Origin: Paraburkholderia sp.
GTDB taxonomy: Bacteria; Pseudomonadota; Gammaproteobacteria; Burkholderiales; Burkholderiaceae
Direction of reading: 5' to 3'
NCBI GenBank assembly: GCA_031286755.1
Contig: JAITTX010000259.1
Coordinates: 1 to 59,013, forward strand
Length of the DNA: 59,013 nucleotides
This document shows positions 37,033-46,410 of the stretch, one piece after another (within the stretch, counting starts at the first letter, position 1; every line of letters begins with the position of its first letter). Position numbers and translations under genes: made by a program. The notes under the pieces were generated by a model, which saw nothing but the letters and a program-made list of their open reading frames with translations, searched no databases and had not been told where the DNA came from.

Positions 37033-37911
37033 ATGCCATCCATTCGCACTCTGAAAATATTTCTCTCTGTCGCCCGGTGTGGCACCTTTGCCGCCGCTGG
37101 CAACAAGGTCGGCCTCACCGCCGCTGCAATCGGCCTGCAAATCCGCGCACTCGAAAGCGATCTCAATGTTCAGTTGTTTGACCGCAACGCACGCGCCGCT
37201 GTGCTGAATCCGGTTGGCCGCGCACTCATTCCCGAGATCGAGGACATCGTGCGCCGCTACGAACTCCTGGAAGTCTCCGCTGGCGGCGACGAAATGTCGG
37301 GAACCGTCGTGATCGGCGCACTCGTTTCCGCGCTGATGGGCGCATTCGCGGATGCCTTGTGGTCGATCCGTGGCAAGCATCCCCGCCTCGACGTGCGTCT
37401 GCTCGCCGGCATGTCCAGCGATTTCGCGCACCAGGTCGAAGTGGGCGAACTCGATGCGGCAGTTGTCACGCAGTCGCCGCATCCGCTGGCGTCCACGCTG
37501 CTTTGGACGCCGCTGTATTCAGAACCGATGATTCTCATCGTGCCAACCGCGCCGCATTTCGCTTTGCCGCCAGAGCAGGACGACATCCTCCGCCACGCGC
37601 CATTCATGCGCTTCGACCGCGGCACATGGACCGGACACCTCGTGCAGAACGTGCTCGATCAATGCAAGGCCGACGTCAACGAAGCCATGGAGCTGAACTC
37701 CGTCGAAGCGATCGTCGCGCTGGTGCGCCAGGGCTTCGGCATTTCGATCGTTCCCGAACTCGCGAACGTCGATTTCGCCAACGATCGCGCCATTCGCGTC
37801 ATGCCGCTGGAGGGCGTTGACGTGCGGCGCCACGTGGGGCTGCTCGAACGCGCCAGGCACAGCCGCACGGCGTTCACCGACGCGATCAAAAGCTATTTCA
37901 CCGCAGCCTGA
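37033..37911 (+). CDS. LysR-family regulator of the tauE-suyA train
   Basis: A 292-residue LysR protein with the N-terminal helix-turn-helix (IRTLKIFLSVARCGTFAAAG, then LTAAAIGLQIRALESDL) and a substrate-binding-type effector domain from about residue 90. The ATG at 37033 gives the usual LysR spacing to the first helix; ATG 37009 is an alternative, and the long frame to 36850 covers the operator. It diverges from tauE. The effector is probably the imported acid or an intermediate. Confidence 0.85.
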   Translation: MPSIRTLKIFLSVARCGTFAAAGNKVGLTAAAIGLQIRALESDLNVQLFDRNARAAVLNPVGRALIPEIEDIVRRYELLEVSAGGDEMSGTVVIGALVSALMGAFADALWSIRGKHPRLDVRLLAGMSSDFAHQVEVGELDAAVVTQSPHPLASTLLWTPLYSEPMILIVPTAPHFALPPEQDDILRHAPFMRFDRGTWTGHLVQNVLDQCKADVNEAMELNSVEAIVALVRQGFGISIVPELANVDFANDRAIRVMPLEGVDVRRHVGLLERARHSRTAFTDAIKSYFTAA

Positions 37912-37936
37912 CGCGGCTCGCGAACGCACCACGCGC

Positions 37937-38938
37937 TCAGCCCGCCAGCGCTCGCAACTGATCGAGCAAGGCGTCAGGAATCTCGATGCCGTCCCGCGCG
38001 GCGGCGCTTGCGAGCGCGCCCCGCCGCTGCCCCGGCAGCCGCACGTCGGCGTCCTGCAGCATCACTTCGATCAACGCCTCGACACGCGACAGATAGGCGG
38101 CATTGCCGGCCAGCGCACCCGGATCGATCGCCCAGAACAGGTGGCCCACGCGCGACTTCTCGCCCGCTTCGGTGAGGAACGAACCCGCCTCGTAGCCAAA
38201 ATTCGCCCCGGCCAGCGCGGCCGCCAGCAATTCCACCATCAACGCGAGCATCGCCCCTTTCGCCCCGCCGAACGGCAGCATCATGCCTTCCAGCGCAGAC
38301 TTGGCATCGGTGGTCGGCCTGCCGTCGCGCGAGGTCGCCCACCCTTCGGGAATGGGCTTGCCTTCGCGGGCGGCCACCATGATCTTGCCGCGCGCGACGT
38401 TGGACAAGGACAGGTCGATCATCAACGGCTCGCCGTCGCGGCGCGGAAACACGGCCGCCACGGGATTGGTGCCGAAGATGGGCTGCCGCCCGCCCCATGC
38501 GGGCATCGCGGCAGGGGTGTTGCTGAACGCGAGGCCCACCATTCCCGCTGCGCCAACCGGCTCCAGATGCCAGGCGCCCGCGCCGAGATGATGGCTGCGC
38601 TTCACGCTGACGACCGCGCTGCCGTGCTCCCGCGCGCGCTTGACGAGCGTTTCGATTGCCAGCTCGCAAGCGGGAAACGCCATGCCGTCACCCGCATCGA
38701 CCAGCACAGCCGCGTTGCGCGACTCGACTATCGCCGCGCTGGCGTTCGCATCGACTCGGCCGTTGCGCAACTGCGCGACATACATCGGCAAGCGCGCAAC
38801 GCCGTGCGAGGACAAGCCTCGCTCGTCGGCATAGACGAGCGCGCGCGCGGTGGCCTGCGCCGTGCGCGGCGTAGCGCCCGCCGCAAGCATCGTGCGCGTG
38901 GCAAGGTCGTAAAGCGCGCTGGACGAGATCCGCGTCAT
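37937..38938 (-). CDS. comC: (R)-sulfolactate dehydrogenase, NADP-dependent (ComC-type)
   Basis: A 333-residue malate/L-lactate dehydrogenase-2 family protein. Family blocks are ADERGLSSHGVARLPMYV, SHHLGAGAWHLEP and IFGTNPVAAVFPR. In sulfolactate degraders ComC reduces sulfopyruvate to (R)-sulfolactate, the substrate of SuyAB. The start at 38938 with GAGGG upstream comes just after the slcC stop. Last gene of the suyA-suyB-dctA-slcC-comC unit, convergent with lysR. Without this context it could only be called a 2-hydroxy-acid dehydrogenase. Confidence 0.85.
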   Translation of the reverse strand: MTRISSSALYDLATRTMLAAGATPRTAQATARALVYADERGLSSHGVARLPMYVAQLRNGRVDANASAAIVESRNAAVLVDAGDGMAFPACELAIETLVKRAREHGSAVVSVKRSHHLGAGAWHLEPVGAAGMVGLAFSNTPAAMPAWGGRQPIFGTNPVAAVFPRRDGEPLMIDLSLSNVARGKIMVAAREGKPIPEGWATSRDGRPTTDAKSALEGMMLPFGGAKGAMLALMVELLAAALAGANFGYEAGSFLTEAGEKSRVGHLFWAIDPGALAGNAAYLSRVEALIEVMLQDADVRLPGQRRGALASAAARDGIEIPDALLDQLRALAG

Positions 38939-38939
38939 G

Positions 38940-39914
38940 TCAGATTTCCCTCGTTGTCGTTGAGTCATGCTCGCCCGCGAGCAAGGTGTCCATCACGCGC
39001 GCCGCGACCAGCGTGCTGACGCGCTCGTTCGACTGCACTGTCAAGCCGGCAATATGCGGCGTGAGGATCAGGTTCGGCACGCCCGCCAGCGGCGAGCCCG
39101 CTTTGAGCGGTTCGTCGGCGAACACATCGAGCGCGGCGCCGCCCAGGCGGCCTTGCGTCAAGGCATCGGCCAGCGCGCTTTCGTCGATCACTCCGCCCCG
39201 CGACGTATTGATCAGGACTGCGTGTGGTTTGAGCATTCTCAGTTGCGCCGGGCCGAACAGATTGCGCGTGCTCTCCACGAGCGGCACGTGAACGGTCACG
39301 ACGTCGGCGGCACGCAGCGCGTCGTCGAACGACATGCCCCGCGCGCCGGTTTCCTGCCAGCAGGGCGCATCGGCGGGAATCTGCGGATCATGGCCCACCA
39401 CCTGCATGCCGATCCCCCGCGCGAGCTGCGCGACGCGACGACCGATGCCGCCAAAGCCGATCACGGCCATGGTGCCGCCCGCCGCTTCGCGCCCGTTCGA
39501 GAGCGCCGTGCGCGGCCATTGCCCCTGCGCGACGGCGCTGCTCGACAGATACGCGCCGCGCAGCAGCATCAGCGCCGTGGCGATCACGTATTCGGCCACG
39601 GCAAATGCGTTCGCGCCCGTGGCGGGAAACACCTGCACGCCGCGCTCCCTGCACGCGCCGAGCGCGATATTGTCCAGCCCGACGCCGAGCCGTCCGACCA
39701 CCGAGAGGCGCGGCGCGCCATCCAGCAGCGCGGCGGTGACCTGCGTCCGGTTGCGCACGATCAGCGCGTCGGCGTCCGCCAGCAGGCTGCGCAGCCGCTC
39801 GTGTTCATCGACGAGCGACGCTTGCGCGTGCACCTCGAAATGGCGCCGCAGCGAATCCACCGCCGCCTCGTCCATGAACTCGCTGATGACGATCTTCTTG
39901 CGACCCGTGTTCAA
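38940..39914 (-). CDS. slcC: (S)-sulfolactate dehydrogenase (D-2-hydroxyacid dehydrogenase family)
   Basis: A 324-residue D-isomer-specific 2-hydroxyacid dehydrogenase. The NAD motif is AVIGFGGIGRRVAQLARGIG; the catalytic Arg, Glu and His are in INTSRGGVIDE, DVFADEPL and LTPHIAGLT. SlcC oxidises (S)-sulfolactate to sulfopyruvate, which ComC then reduces to the (R) form. A TTG start at 39914 is supported by AGGAG at a good distance; I see no better ATG. Overlaps the end of the DctA-like gene. Confidence 0.86.
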   Translation of the reverse strand: MNTGRKKIVISEFMDEAAVDSLRRHFEVHAQASLVDEHERLRSLLADADALIVRNRTQVTAALLDGAPRLSVVGRLGVGLDNIALGACRERGVQVFPATGANAFAVAEYVIATALMLLRGAYLSSSAVAQGQWPRTALSNGREAAGGTMAVIGFGGIGRRVAQLARGIGMQVVGHDPQIPADAPCWQETGARGMSFDDALRAADVVTVHVPLVESTRNLFGPAQLRMLKPHAVLINTSRGGVIDESALADALTQGRLGGAALDVFADEPLKAGSPLAGVPNLILTPHIAGLTVQSNERVSTLVAARVMDTLLAGEHDSTTTREI

Positions 39915-41245
39915 TTGGTGCGCTCCTGTGCGTAAGCGGGCGGCTCTCTTTCACCGGCGCCATCGTCCGGTTCCGGCTGCGCGTCGCCGGCGCCGTGGCT
40001 GTCGCGCGGCGCAGCCAGCACCCTGCGCGCCGCCTCGGCGTCGAACGCGCCCTCCCAGCGCGCGACCACGATCGTCGCCACCGCGTTGCCGATCATGTTG
40101 ACGAGCGCGCGAATCTCGTTGAGCACGCGGTCGATGCCGATGATCAGCGTGATGCCCGCCACGGGAATGAGGTTGTGCGTGGCGAGCGTGGCCGTGAGCG
40201 CGACCAGCGCCGCGCCCGCGACACCGGCACCACCCTTCGACGTCAGCAACAGAATGGCGAGCAGGCCGAGTTGTTGCAGCAGCGACAGATGCGTGTTGGT
40301 GGCCTGCGCGATGAAAAGCGACGTCATCGTGAGATAGATGGCCGCGCCGTCGAGATTGAACGAATAGCCGGTGGGCAGCACGAGACCGACGATGGGCTTC
40401 GGGCAGCCGAGGCGTTCGAGCTTGTCCATCAGGCGCGGCAGCACCGACTCCGTGGTGGAGGTGCCCAGCACGATGAGCAGTTCCTCGCGCAGATAATTGA
40501 GCAGCGGCCATAAGCCCACTCCAGCCCAGCGGCAGATCGTGCCGAGCACCAGCACGACGAACAGGATACTGGTGAGATAGAGGCACACGATCAGCAGGCC
40601 GAGCTGCTGGAGCGTGCCGATGCCGTACTTGCCCACCGTGAACGCCATGGCGCCGAATGCGCCGAGCGGCGCGAGCCGCATGATCATCTCGACGATACGC
40701 ATGAGCGCTTCGCCGCTCTGCTCGATCACGCGCGCGAGGAACCGGCTGCGGCGCGACATGATCGACAATGCCACGCCGAACAGCACCGAGAACAGCAGCA
40801 CCTGCAAGAGATTGCCGCGCGCGAACGCGCCCACCACGGAGTTCGGCACGATCTCTTCGAGAAAGCTTTGCGACGCCGCCGTATGCGCTTCGTTCACGTA
40901 GTGGCTGACGGCCTGGGTGTCGAGCGTGGCCGGGTCGATGTTGAGCCCTGCGCCCGGATGCAGCAGGTTCGCCACCACGAGACCGAGCACCAGTGCGAGC
41001 GTCGTCACGGCTTCGAAGTACACGATGGTCTTCACGCCCACTCGCCCGACATGCTTGAGATTTTCCATCCGCGCGATGCCGAGCGACACGGTGCAGAAAA
41101 TCACCAGCGTAATGAGCATTTTGATCAGGCGAATGAAGGTGTCGCCCAACGGTTTCATTTCCACGCCGAAATGCGGCCAGCAATAGCCGACGAGGATACC
41201 GGCCGCCAGTCCGATCAGGACCTGGGCATAAAGATGTCTGAGCAT
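39911..41245 (-). CDS. DctA-like dicarboxylate/cation symporter, copy 2
   Basis: A 444-residue DAACS carrier, paralogous to the one at 34285, with LTSKGGAGVAGAALVAL and GYSFNLDGAAIYLTM. Compared with copy 1 it has a longer hydrophilic C-terminal tail rich in Asp, Glu and Pro. Start ATG 41245 or TTG 41251, the latter at a better distance from GGAGGAG. Set between suyB and slcC, it is the only obvious uptake system of that operon, which makes sulfolactate a plausible substrate. Confidence 0.84.
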   Translation of the reverse strand: MLRHLYAQVLIGLAAGILVGYCWPHFGVEMKPLGDTFIRLIKMLITLVIFCTVSLGIARMENLKHVGRVGVKTIVYFEAVTTLALVLGLVVANLLHPGAGLNIDPATLDTQAVSHYVNEAHTAASQSFLEEIVPNSVVGAFARGNLLQVLLFSVLFGVALSIMSRRSRFLARVIEQSGEALMRIVEMIMRLAPLGAFGAMAFTVGKYGIGTLQQLGLLIVCLYLTSILFVVLVLGTICRWAGVGLWPLLNYLREELLIVLGTSTTESVLPRLMDKLERLGCPKPIVGLVLPTGYSFNLDGAAIYLTMTSLFIAQATNTHLSLLQQLGLLAILLLTSKGGAGVAGAALVALTATLATHNLIPVAGITLIIGIDRVLNEIRALVNMIGNAVATIVVARWEGAFDAEAARRVLAAPRDSHGAGDAQPEPDDGAGEREPPAYAQERTN

Positions 41246-41351
41246 GCGCAAGGTGGTGTCTCCTCCACTCGCTGCTGCTTGTAATGAACTGCGGCGAAAC
41301 TGCGTTCGCGAAGCCCGCCGCACGAGCGGGCTTGCGGAGAGTCTGCGTACT

Positions 41352-42527
41352 TCAGGCGCTTTCGAACAGCCGCGTGAGCACGAACTCGCGATGGCCGAGC
41401 GTTTCCGCCGAGGTCCAGCGGCCATTCGCTGTCGCCAGCATCGATTCGAGCAGCTTGTCGCCCGCCTGGTCGAGGTTCTGCTCGCGCTGCAGCAGGCCCG
41501 ACACGTCCACGTCGATATGCTCGCTCATCGTGCGCACCGTGCGCGGGTTCGCGCAGATCTTGATCACCGGCAGGATCGGATTGCCGATCACGTTGCCCTG
41601 CCCGGTCGGGAAGAAGTGCACCGCGAAGCCGGAAGCCGCGCACAGCGTGACCATCTCCGCCGCCGCCGAGGACGAGTCCATGAACCACAAGCCCGCATGC
41701 GCCGGTTCCTCGGCTTTGTCGAGCACGCCGTCCACGCGGCACTTCTTGCCGATCTTCTGGATGTTGCCGAGCGCTTTTTCCTCGATCGTCGTGAGGCCGC
41801 CCGCGATGTTGCCCTTGGTTGGCTGCGACTCGGAGAGGTCGTCGGTCTTCCAGCGGTTGATCATGTCCTGATAGCGGTCGAACATGAACTGGAAGCGCTC
41901 GCGCACCTGATCGTTCGCGCAGCGCGCCGCAACGATCTGCTCGCCACCGGTGATCTCCGAGGTTTCGCCGAACACGAGCGTGGTCCCCAGCCCATAGAGC
42001 TTGTCGAACGCGTTGCCCACCGTGGGGTTCGAGCCGCAGCCCGAAGTGGTATCCGACTCGCCGCACTTGGTCGACACCCACAGATCGGAAATCGGGCACT
42101 CCTCGCGCTCGAGCGTCGTTGCCCACTGCACCATTTCCTTCGCGGCCTTCGAGGCGCGCATGATCGTGTCATGGTCGCCGTGGAGTTCGATGCCGAAGCC
42201 CATCACCGGCTTGCCCGACTTCGCAATGCCGTCCACCACGCGCTTGGTCCAGCCTTCCTCGATGCCGATCACGATCACGCCGGCCACGTTCGGGTTGCAG
42301 CCCGCGCCGATCAGCGTGCGGAAATGCAGATCGAGGTCCGCGCCGAACTGCAGGCGGCCGTACGGATGCGGCAGCGCCATGGTGCCCTTGATGTTGTGCT
42401 CGACCGCTTGCGCGGCGGCGTTCGACAGGTCGTCGACGGGCAGGATGATGACGTGGTTGCGCACGCCCACGCGCCCGTTCGAGCGGCGATAGCCGCGGAA
42501 AATGGTGTTCTGGTCAATCACGCTCAT
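41352..42527 (-). CDS. suyB: (R)-sulfolactate sulfo-lyase large subunit
   Basis: A 391-residue protein of the altronate/galactarate dehydratase large-subunit family. Cysteines likely to bind the iron centre are in [17 protein letters not shown], and [20 protein letters not shown] is a family N-terminal block. With SuyA it eliminates sulfite from (R)-sulfolactate, giving pyruvate. Start ATG 42527 with AGAGAGAGA upstream; the frame to 42557 is slightly longer. It follows suyA by 62 bases. Confidence 0.9.
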   Translation of the reverse strand: MSVIDQNTIFRGYRRSNGRVGVRNHVIILPVDDLSNAAAQAVEHNIKGTMALPHPYGRLQFGADLDLHFRTLIGAGCNPNVAGVIVIGIEEGWTKRVVDGIAKSGKPVMGFGIELHGDHDTIMRASKAAKEMVQWATTLEREECPISDLWVSTKCGESDTTSGCGSNPTVGNAFDKLYGLGTTLVFGETSEITGGEQIVAARCANDQVRERFQFMFDRYQDMINRWKTDDLSESQPTKGNIAGGLTTIEEKALGNIQKIGKKCRVDGVLDKAEEPAHAGLWFMDSSSAAAEMVTLCAASGFAVHFFPTGQGNVIGNPILPVIKICANPRTVRTMSEHIDVDVSGLLQREQNLDQAGDKLLESMLATANGRWTSAETLGHREFVLTRLFESA

Positions 42528-42589
42528 GGTGTCTCTCTCTGATGGGGAGGGGTTCAACAGGCAAGCTCAAGCGCCGTGGCGCCCGCGGC

Positions 42590-42940
42590 TTACCAGCGCT
42601 TCGTCTTGATGTTGTGAACGTGAGCGTGCTCGCCCGCCTTGATGGGCGCCACGACCTTGCCGATATCGACGCCGTACTTATAGACGGTGTCGCCCACGGC
42701 CATGTCCTTGAGCGCCACCTTGTGGCCGATGGGAATGTCCTGCTTTGCCGCGACCGTGACGATCTCGTCCTCGTCCATGATCCACGCGTTCAGTTGCGTG
42801 CCCGCCTTGATGTTCTCGACGACCGCGACACCCACTGTGTCCTTCGCCTCGTGCAGCACGATATGGATCGTCCTGCGCGCCGGATCGGCGTGGGCCGCCG
42901 TTGAATCCGCCTGCTGTGCTGTTTGCGCTGCCTGGCTCAT
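42590..42940 (-). CDS. suyA: (R)-sulfolactate sulfo-lyase small subunit, operon copy
   Basis: A 116-residue SuyA with a 23-residue Ala/Gln-rich leader absent from the copy at 35667, then the SAF domain with DIPIGHKVALKDMAVGDTVY and HVHNIKTKRW. Start ATG 42940 has TGGAGACACTCAA upstream; in-frame ATGs further up to 43030 would enter the promoter. First gene of the sulfolactate operon, divergent from the GntR regulator. Confidence 0.92.
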   Translation of the reverse strand: MSQAAQTAQQADSTAAHADPARRTIHIVLHEAKDTVGVAVVENIKAGTQLNAWIMDEDEIVTVAAKQDIPIGHKVALKDMAVGDTVYKYGVDIGKVVAPIKAGEHAHVHNIKTKRW

Positions 42941-43022
42941 TTGAGTGTCTCCAGTGTTGTTCACGGGGGGGTGGCGCGTGGCCATGCTGCGAATCATAGG
43001 CACCCAGCTCATCCATGTCAAC

Positions 43023-43037
43023 CATATCATCTATATG
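43023..43037. promoter_or_regulatory. Candidate operator of the GntR/UTRA regulator
   Basis: CATATCATCTATATG: 5-bp inverted arms CATAT and ATATG around 5 bp, in the suyA/gntR divergent gap about 70 bases before the regulator start. AT-rich in a GC-rich context. Confidence 0.5.
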
Positions 43038-43106
43038 TGTTAAATAAACCAGATGAAGTAAAATCGGGGCATAGTCCGGGCAGTACGAAGAAGGGAGCAC
43101 ACAGCA

Positions 43107-43892
43107 ATGAACACGTTGAAGAACGGCGCGGCCTACGCGGCGGGCGCGGCAAGCGCGCCCGTGATCGGGGGAACGCGGTACAAGGAAGTGAAGAACGGGA
43201 TCCTCGCCGCGCTGTCGGCGAAGGAATGGAAGGGCGGCGAGGCCATCCCTTCAGAAAAGCGCCTTTCGGAGCGCTTTGGCGTGTCGATCGGGACGCTGCG
43301 CAAGGCCATCGACGAACTGGTGGCGGACAACATCCTCGTGCGCCATCAGGGGCTCGGCACGTTCGTCGCGCAACACCAGCGCGACCGTTACTTCTTCCGC
43401 TTCTTCCGCGTGGTTCGCCAGGACGGCGACAAGACCTATCCCACGGTCAGCCTCGTGTCGTTCACGAAGGCGAAGGCCACGCGGGAGATCGCCGCGTTGC
43501 TCGGTATCGAGCCGAACGCGCGCATCTTCTCGTTCGTGAATCTCCTGGCGCTGCACGGCGAGCCCGTCATGGTCGACAGCATCTCGGTGGCCGAAGAGCG
43601 TTTTCCCGGCCTCAGCGAAGCGGCGCTGCGCGAGCGGCCCAGCACGCTTTACAACTTCTATCAGGACGCGTTCCACATCAACGTGGTCGGGACGGAAGAG
43701 CGCTTGCGCGTCGCCACGGCCAGCGGCGCCGAGGGCGAATTGCTCGGCGTGGCGCCCGGCACGCCCTTGCTCGAAGTCCGGCGCGTGGCCTGCTCCTATC
43801 ACCAGGCGCCAGTCGAGGTCCGCATCTCGCACGTGAATACGGCGCGCTACGAGTACGTCGGCCCCTCGGCCTCGCACGAGGAGCCGCTCTAG
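43107..43892 (+). CDS. GntR/HutC-type regulator of the sulfolactate operon
   Basis: A 261-residue regulator with an N-terminal winged helix (EAIPSEKRLSERFGVSIGTL and LRKAIDELVADNILVRHQGL at about 45-85) and a C-terminal UTRA ligand domain (EPVMVDSISV, LGVAPGTPLLEVRR). It diverges from suyA-suyB-dctA-slcC-comC and so probably plays the SuyR role, sensing sulfolactate or sulfopyruvate. Confidence 0.87.
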   Translation: MNTLKNGAAYAAGAASAPVIGGTRYKEVKNGILAALSAKEWKGGEAIPSEKRLSERFGVSIGTLRKAIDELVADNILVRHQGLGTFVAQHQRDRYFFRFFRVVRQDGDKTYPTVSLVSFTKAKATREIAALLGIEPNARIFSFVNLLALHGEPVMVDSISVAEERFPGLSEAALRERPSTLYNFYQDAFHINVVGTEERLRVATASGAEGELLGVAPGTPLLEVRRVACSYHQAPVEVRISHVNTARYEYVGPSASHEEPL

Positions 43893-44074
43893 AGCGCGGA
43901 GGTCACCACATCGAGTTCGAGCGCGGCCTTGCCCATGCTGCCGTGCTCGACCACGGCGAGGAAATAACGCAACTGTCTGAGTTCCATGATCGGATGGAGC
44001 GTGACGGGGAGACCTATTCTCTCATCATGCGGGCTCCATTCCGGTGGCGTTCGCGGGCGGCTGCGCCTCAGATT

Positions 44075-45106
44075 CTATGTGCGCGTGGTTGTTTGATTCC
44101 GCTGGACCTCGTTTGCAGCGTCATAGCGCGGCGCGAGTCCGAGGTGTTCGAGCAGTTGCCCGAACTCGCCGATCCGGCGCTTCACGTAAGCGGGCACCTC
44201 GACGTCCGCATAGTCGTAGAAGCCCCGGCCGTCGCGTATGCCGTCGCGCCCTGCCTCCATGTGGCGCGCGACGATGTCCGCCGCTTCGAAGCGCGGGCCG
44301 ATTTCCTTCGCCAGATAGCGCGATGCGTAATAAAGAATGTCGCAACCGCCCCAGTCGATGAATTCGAGCAGCCCGAGGATCGAGAAGCGCAAGCCAAAGC
44401 CCGTGCGCACGGCCGTGTCGATGTCGTGCGCGCTCGCCACGCCCTCCTCCACCATGCGCGCCGCCTCGTTCATGACGAGCGCCTGCAGGCGCGGCACGAT
44501 ATAGCCCGCCGAGGGCGCGCATTCCACCGGCACCTTGCCCACGCGGCGCAGCAGGTCTTTCATGCGCTCGACCACCGCGTCGTCGGTGAGGCTGCTGCGG
44601 CTGATCTCGACGAGCGGCATCAGGTGCGCGGGATTGAGCCAATGCGCGTTGACGAGCCGCTGCGGATGCGTGACCACTTTCTGCAGATCGGTCACGAGGA
44701 ACGTCGATGTCGTGGACGCGATAGTCGCCTCCTCGCCGATATGCGCGCACGCCCACGCCAATGCGGCCTCCTTCGCCGCCATCACCTCGGGCACCGCCTC
44801 GAACACGATCTCGCACGCTTCGAGCGCAGCCTGGGCGCTCGCGCGATCGACCACTTCGACGCGCGCCAGCGCTTCGTCCGCCTGCCCCGCATCGATGCGC
44901 CCGAAATCGACCTGCGTGCGCAACTGCCGGCCGATCTCGCCGAGCGCGGCCGCCGCAAAAGCGGCGCGGGCCTGCACGTTCCGCTCCTTGAAATCGATGA
45001 GTGTCACACGCAGCCCCGCGAATGCGAACGCGAGCGCGATGCCCTGTCCCATGCGTCCCGCGCCGAGCACATGGATATGCTTCACGTTGGTGGTGTTGTC
45101 CGTCAT
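44075..45106 (-). CDS. 3-hydroxyacyl-CoA dehydrogenase-family oxidoreductase
   Basis: A 343-residue NAD-dependent enzyme. The Rossmann motif is VLGAGRMGQGIALAFAFAG, and the catalytic region STTSTFLVTDLQ with NAHWLNPAHLMPLVEI resembles hydroxybutyryl-CoA, L-gulonate and carnitine dehydrogenases. Short single-function form without an enoyl-CoA hydratase domain. Its start overlaps the stop of the octopine dehydrogenase-like gene by four bases, so the two are co-translated and probably act in sequence. Substrate not deducible; a free 3-hydroxy acid is as likely as a CoA ester. Confidence 0.82.
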   Translation of the reverse strand: MTDNTTNVKHIHVLGAGRMGQGIALAFAFAGLRVTLIDFKERNVQARAAFAAAALGEIGRQLRTQVDFGRIDAGQADEALARVEVVDRASAQAALEACEIVFEAVPEVMAAKEAALAWACAHIGEEATIASTTSTFLVTDLQKVVTHPQRLVNAHWLNPAHLMPLVEISRSSLTDDAVVERMKDLLRRVGKVPVECAPSAGYIVPRLQALVMNEAARMVEEGVASAHDIDTAVRTGFGLRFSILGLLEFIDWGGCDILYYASRYLAKEIGPRFEAADIVARHMEAGRDGIRDGRGFYDYADVEVPAYVKRRIGEFGQLLEHLGLAPRYDAANEVQRNQTTTRT

Positions 45107-46206
45107 GCGAGCCCCCGCGCCAGAAGCTCACGCATGGCTTCGCGCGAGAGCGCGGCAAGTCCGAGATTCTCGAGCGTGCGGCCCTCGCCGTACAAGTCGC
45201 GTTCCGACACCGCGCTCGCCATGCTCAGGAGTCCTTGGGCCACTGGCGTCGGCACGCCCGCCCAGCGCCCCACCGACACGATGAACGAGAGGCCGAGCCG
45301 CGTGTCCTCCAGCATGTAGCGGTGCGCCTTCAGGTCGATTTTCTCGCGCCAGTCGCCGCTGTCCGTGAGCTTGCCGTGCGCGCCGCGCCCGTACATCCAC
45401 TCGTCGCCCTCGCTCGCGTAGTGGTCGGCGAGCGGAAAATGCGGCGCGCCGTATCCCAGCGCTTCGCGCACGGCCATGCGCTCGGCGTCGAGCGCGTTGG
45501 TCACGCGGCGAATCGAGGGCTGCGTGCCTTCGTTGTGAATGTCCCAGACTTCGAAATGCTCGAGCGGCCCGGCATTCATCATGATGAGCGGCGGATGAAT
45601 CACCGGGCCCGCGTTCATGAGCGCGCCGCTCAGCGCGTCCTCGATCGGCTCGACGCTCGGGTAGGCCGCCTTGAGCACCGGGAACGCCCAGCTGGCCGCT
45701 TCGGCCGGGAACACGCCAGTAGGCAGGCGCGTGGCATAGGCGCTGATGACCACCTCGTTATCGCCGTGGCGGCGCACGAGATACGGCAGCGTGCCGGTTT
45801 CCGCGAACGCCACGCGCGCGCGGTTGCCCGCGTCGGCCATGGCCTTCGCGAACACATAGCTGCCGAAGGTGCCGGGCGGCAGATACACCACCTGCCCGTT
45901 GGCAAGATGCGCGGCGAGCTGGCGCGCGAGCGACTCGTGCGTGGTGGACGGCAGCGGAATCACGATCAGTTGCGCCTCGCGCACGGCGCTGCCGAGATCG
46001 TCGGCGAGACGAATCTCGCCGCGCGCCTGGCCCACCGGCACGCGGCGCTTGCCGCGCCAGTCCCGCACGTTCAGGCAGCCCAGCTCGCGCAAGCGTTCGC
46101 TAGCCGCCGTATCGCGCCGCCACCAAGTCACGTCGTGGCCTTTTTCGAGCATCTCGATCGCCGCGGCAAAGCAGCCATGCCCGCCACCCAGTACGCTAAT
46201 TTTCAT
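45103..46206 (-). CDS. NAD/NADP octopine/nopaline dehydrogenase-family protein
   Basis: A 367-residue protein with N-terminal Rossmann motif VLGGGHGCFAAAIEMLEKGH and a C-terminal opine-dehydrogenase domain (MNAGPVIHPPLIMMNAG carries the conserved NxGxxxHP-like element; FPLADHYASEGDEWMYG follows). Family members make or oxidise opines or related 2-substituted acids. Overlaps the next gene (ATGA). AraC and LysR regulators diverge from it. Function in this setting unknown. Confidence 0.83.
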   Translation of the reverse strand: MKISVLGGGHGCFAAAIEMLEKGHDVTWWRRDTAASERLRELGCLNVRDWRGKRRVPVGQARGEIRLADDLGSAVREAQLIVIPLPSTTHESLARQLAAHLANGQVVYLPPGTFGSYVFAKAMADAGNRARVAFAETGTLPYLVRRHGDNEVVISAYATRLPTGVFPAEAASWAFPVLKAAYPSVEPIEDALSGALMNAGPVIHPPLIMMNAGPLEHFEVWDIHNEGTQPSIRRVTNALDAERMAVREALGYGAPHFPLADHYASEGDEWMYGRGAHGKLTDSGDWREKIDLKAHRYMLEDTRLGLSFIVSVGRWAGVPTPVAQGLLSMASAVSERDLYGEGRTLENLGLAALSREAMRELLARGLA

Positions 46207-46410
46207 TGCCCGTCTCCTTGTGCAATCGCTTGAGCATTGGCTTCCAGATTAATAGGGCCGCCCGCGCGCCGCGCGTCACCACGCGCAAGCGTTGTTCAAC
46301 TCCGGCAACGCAATGGCGGCCTATGAGGGTCATTCCGTTCTTGCGCGGACTTATTGACCATCGGATCATGGGGGCGAGGCGCCCCGCCGTCCTTTCGAGG
46401 CCATTGAACG

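Noticed and set aside
42923..45319. 798-residue plus-strand frame over the GntR and hydroxyacyl-CoA dehydrogenase genes
   Set aside because: Out-of-frame translation of two real genes; Arg-rich composition.
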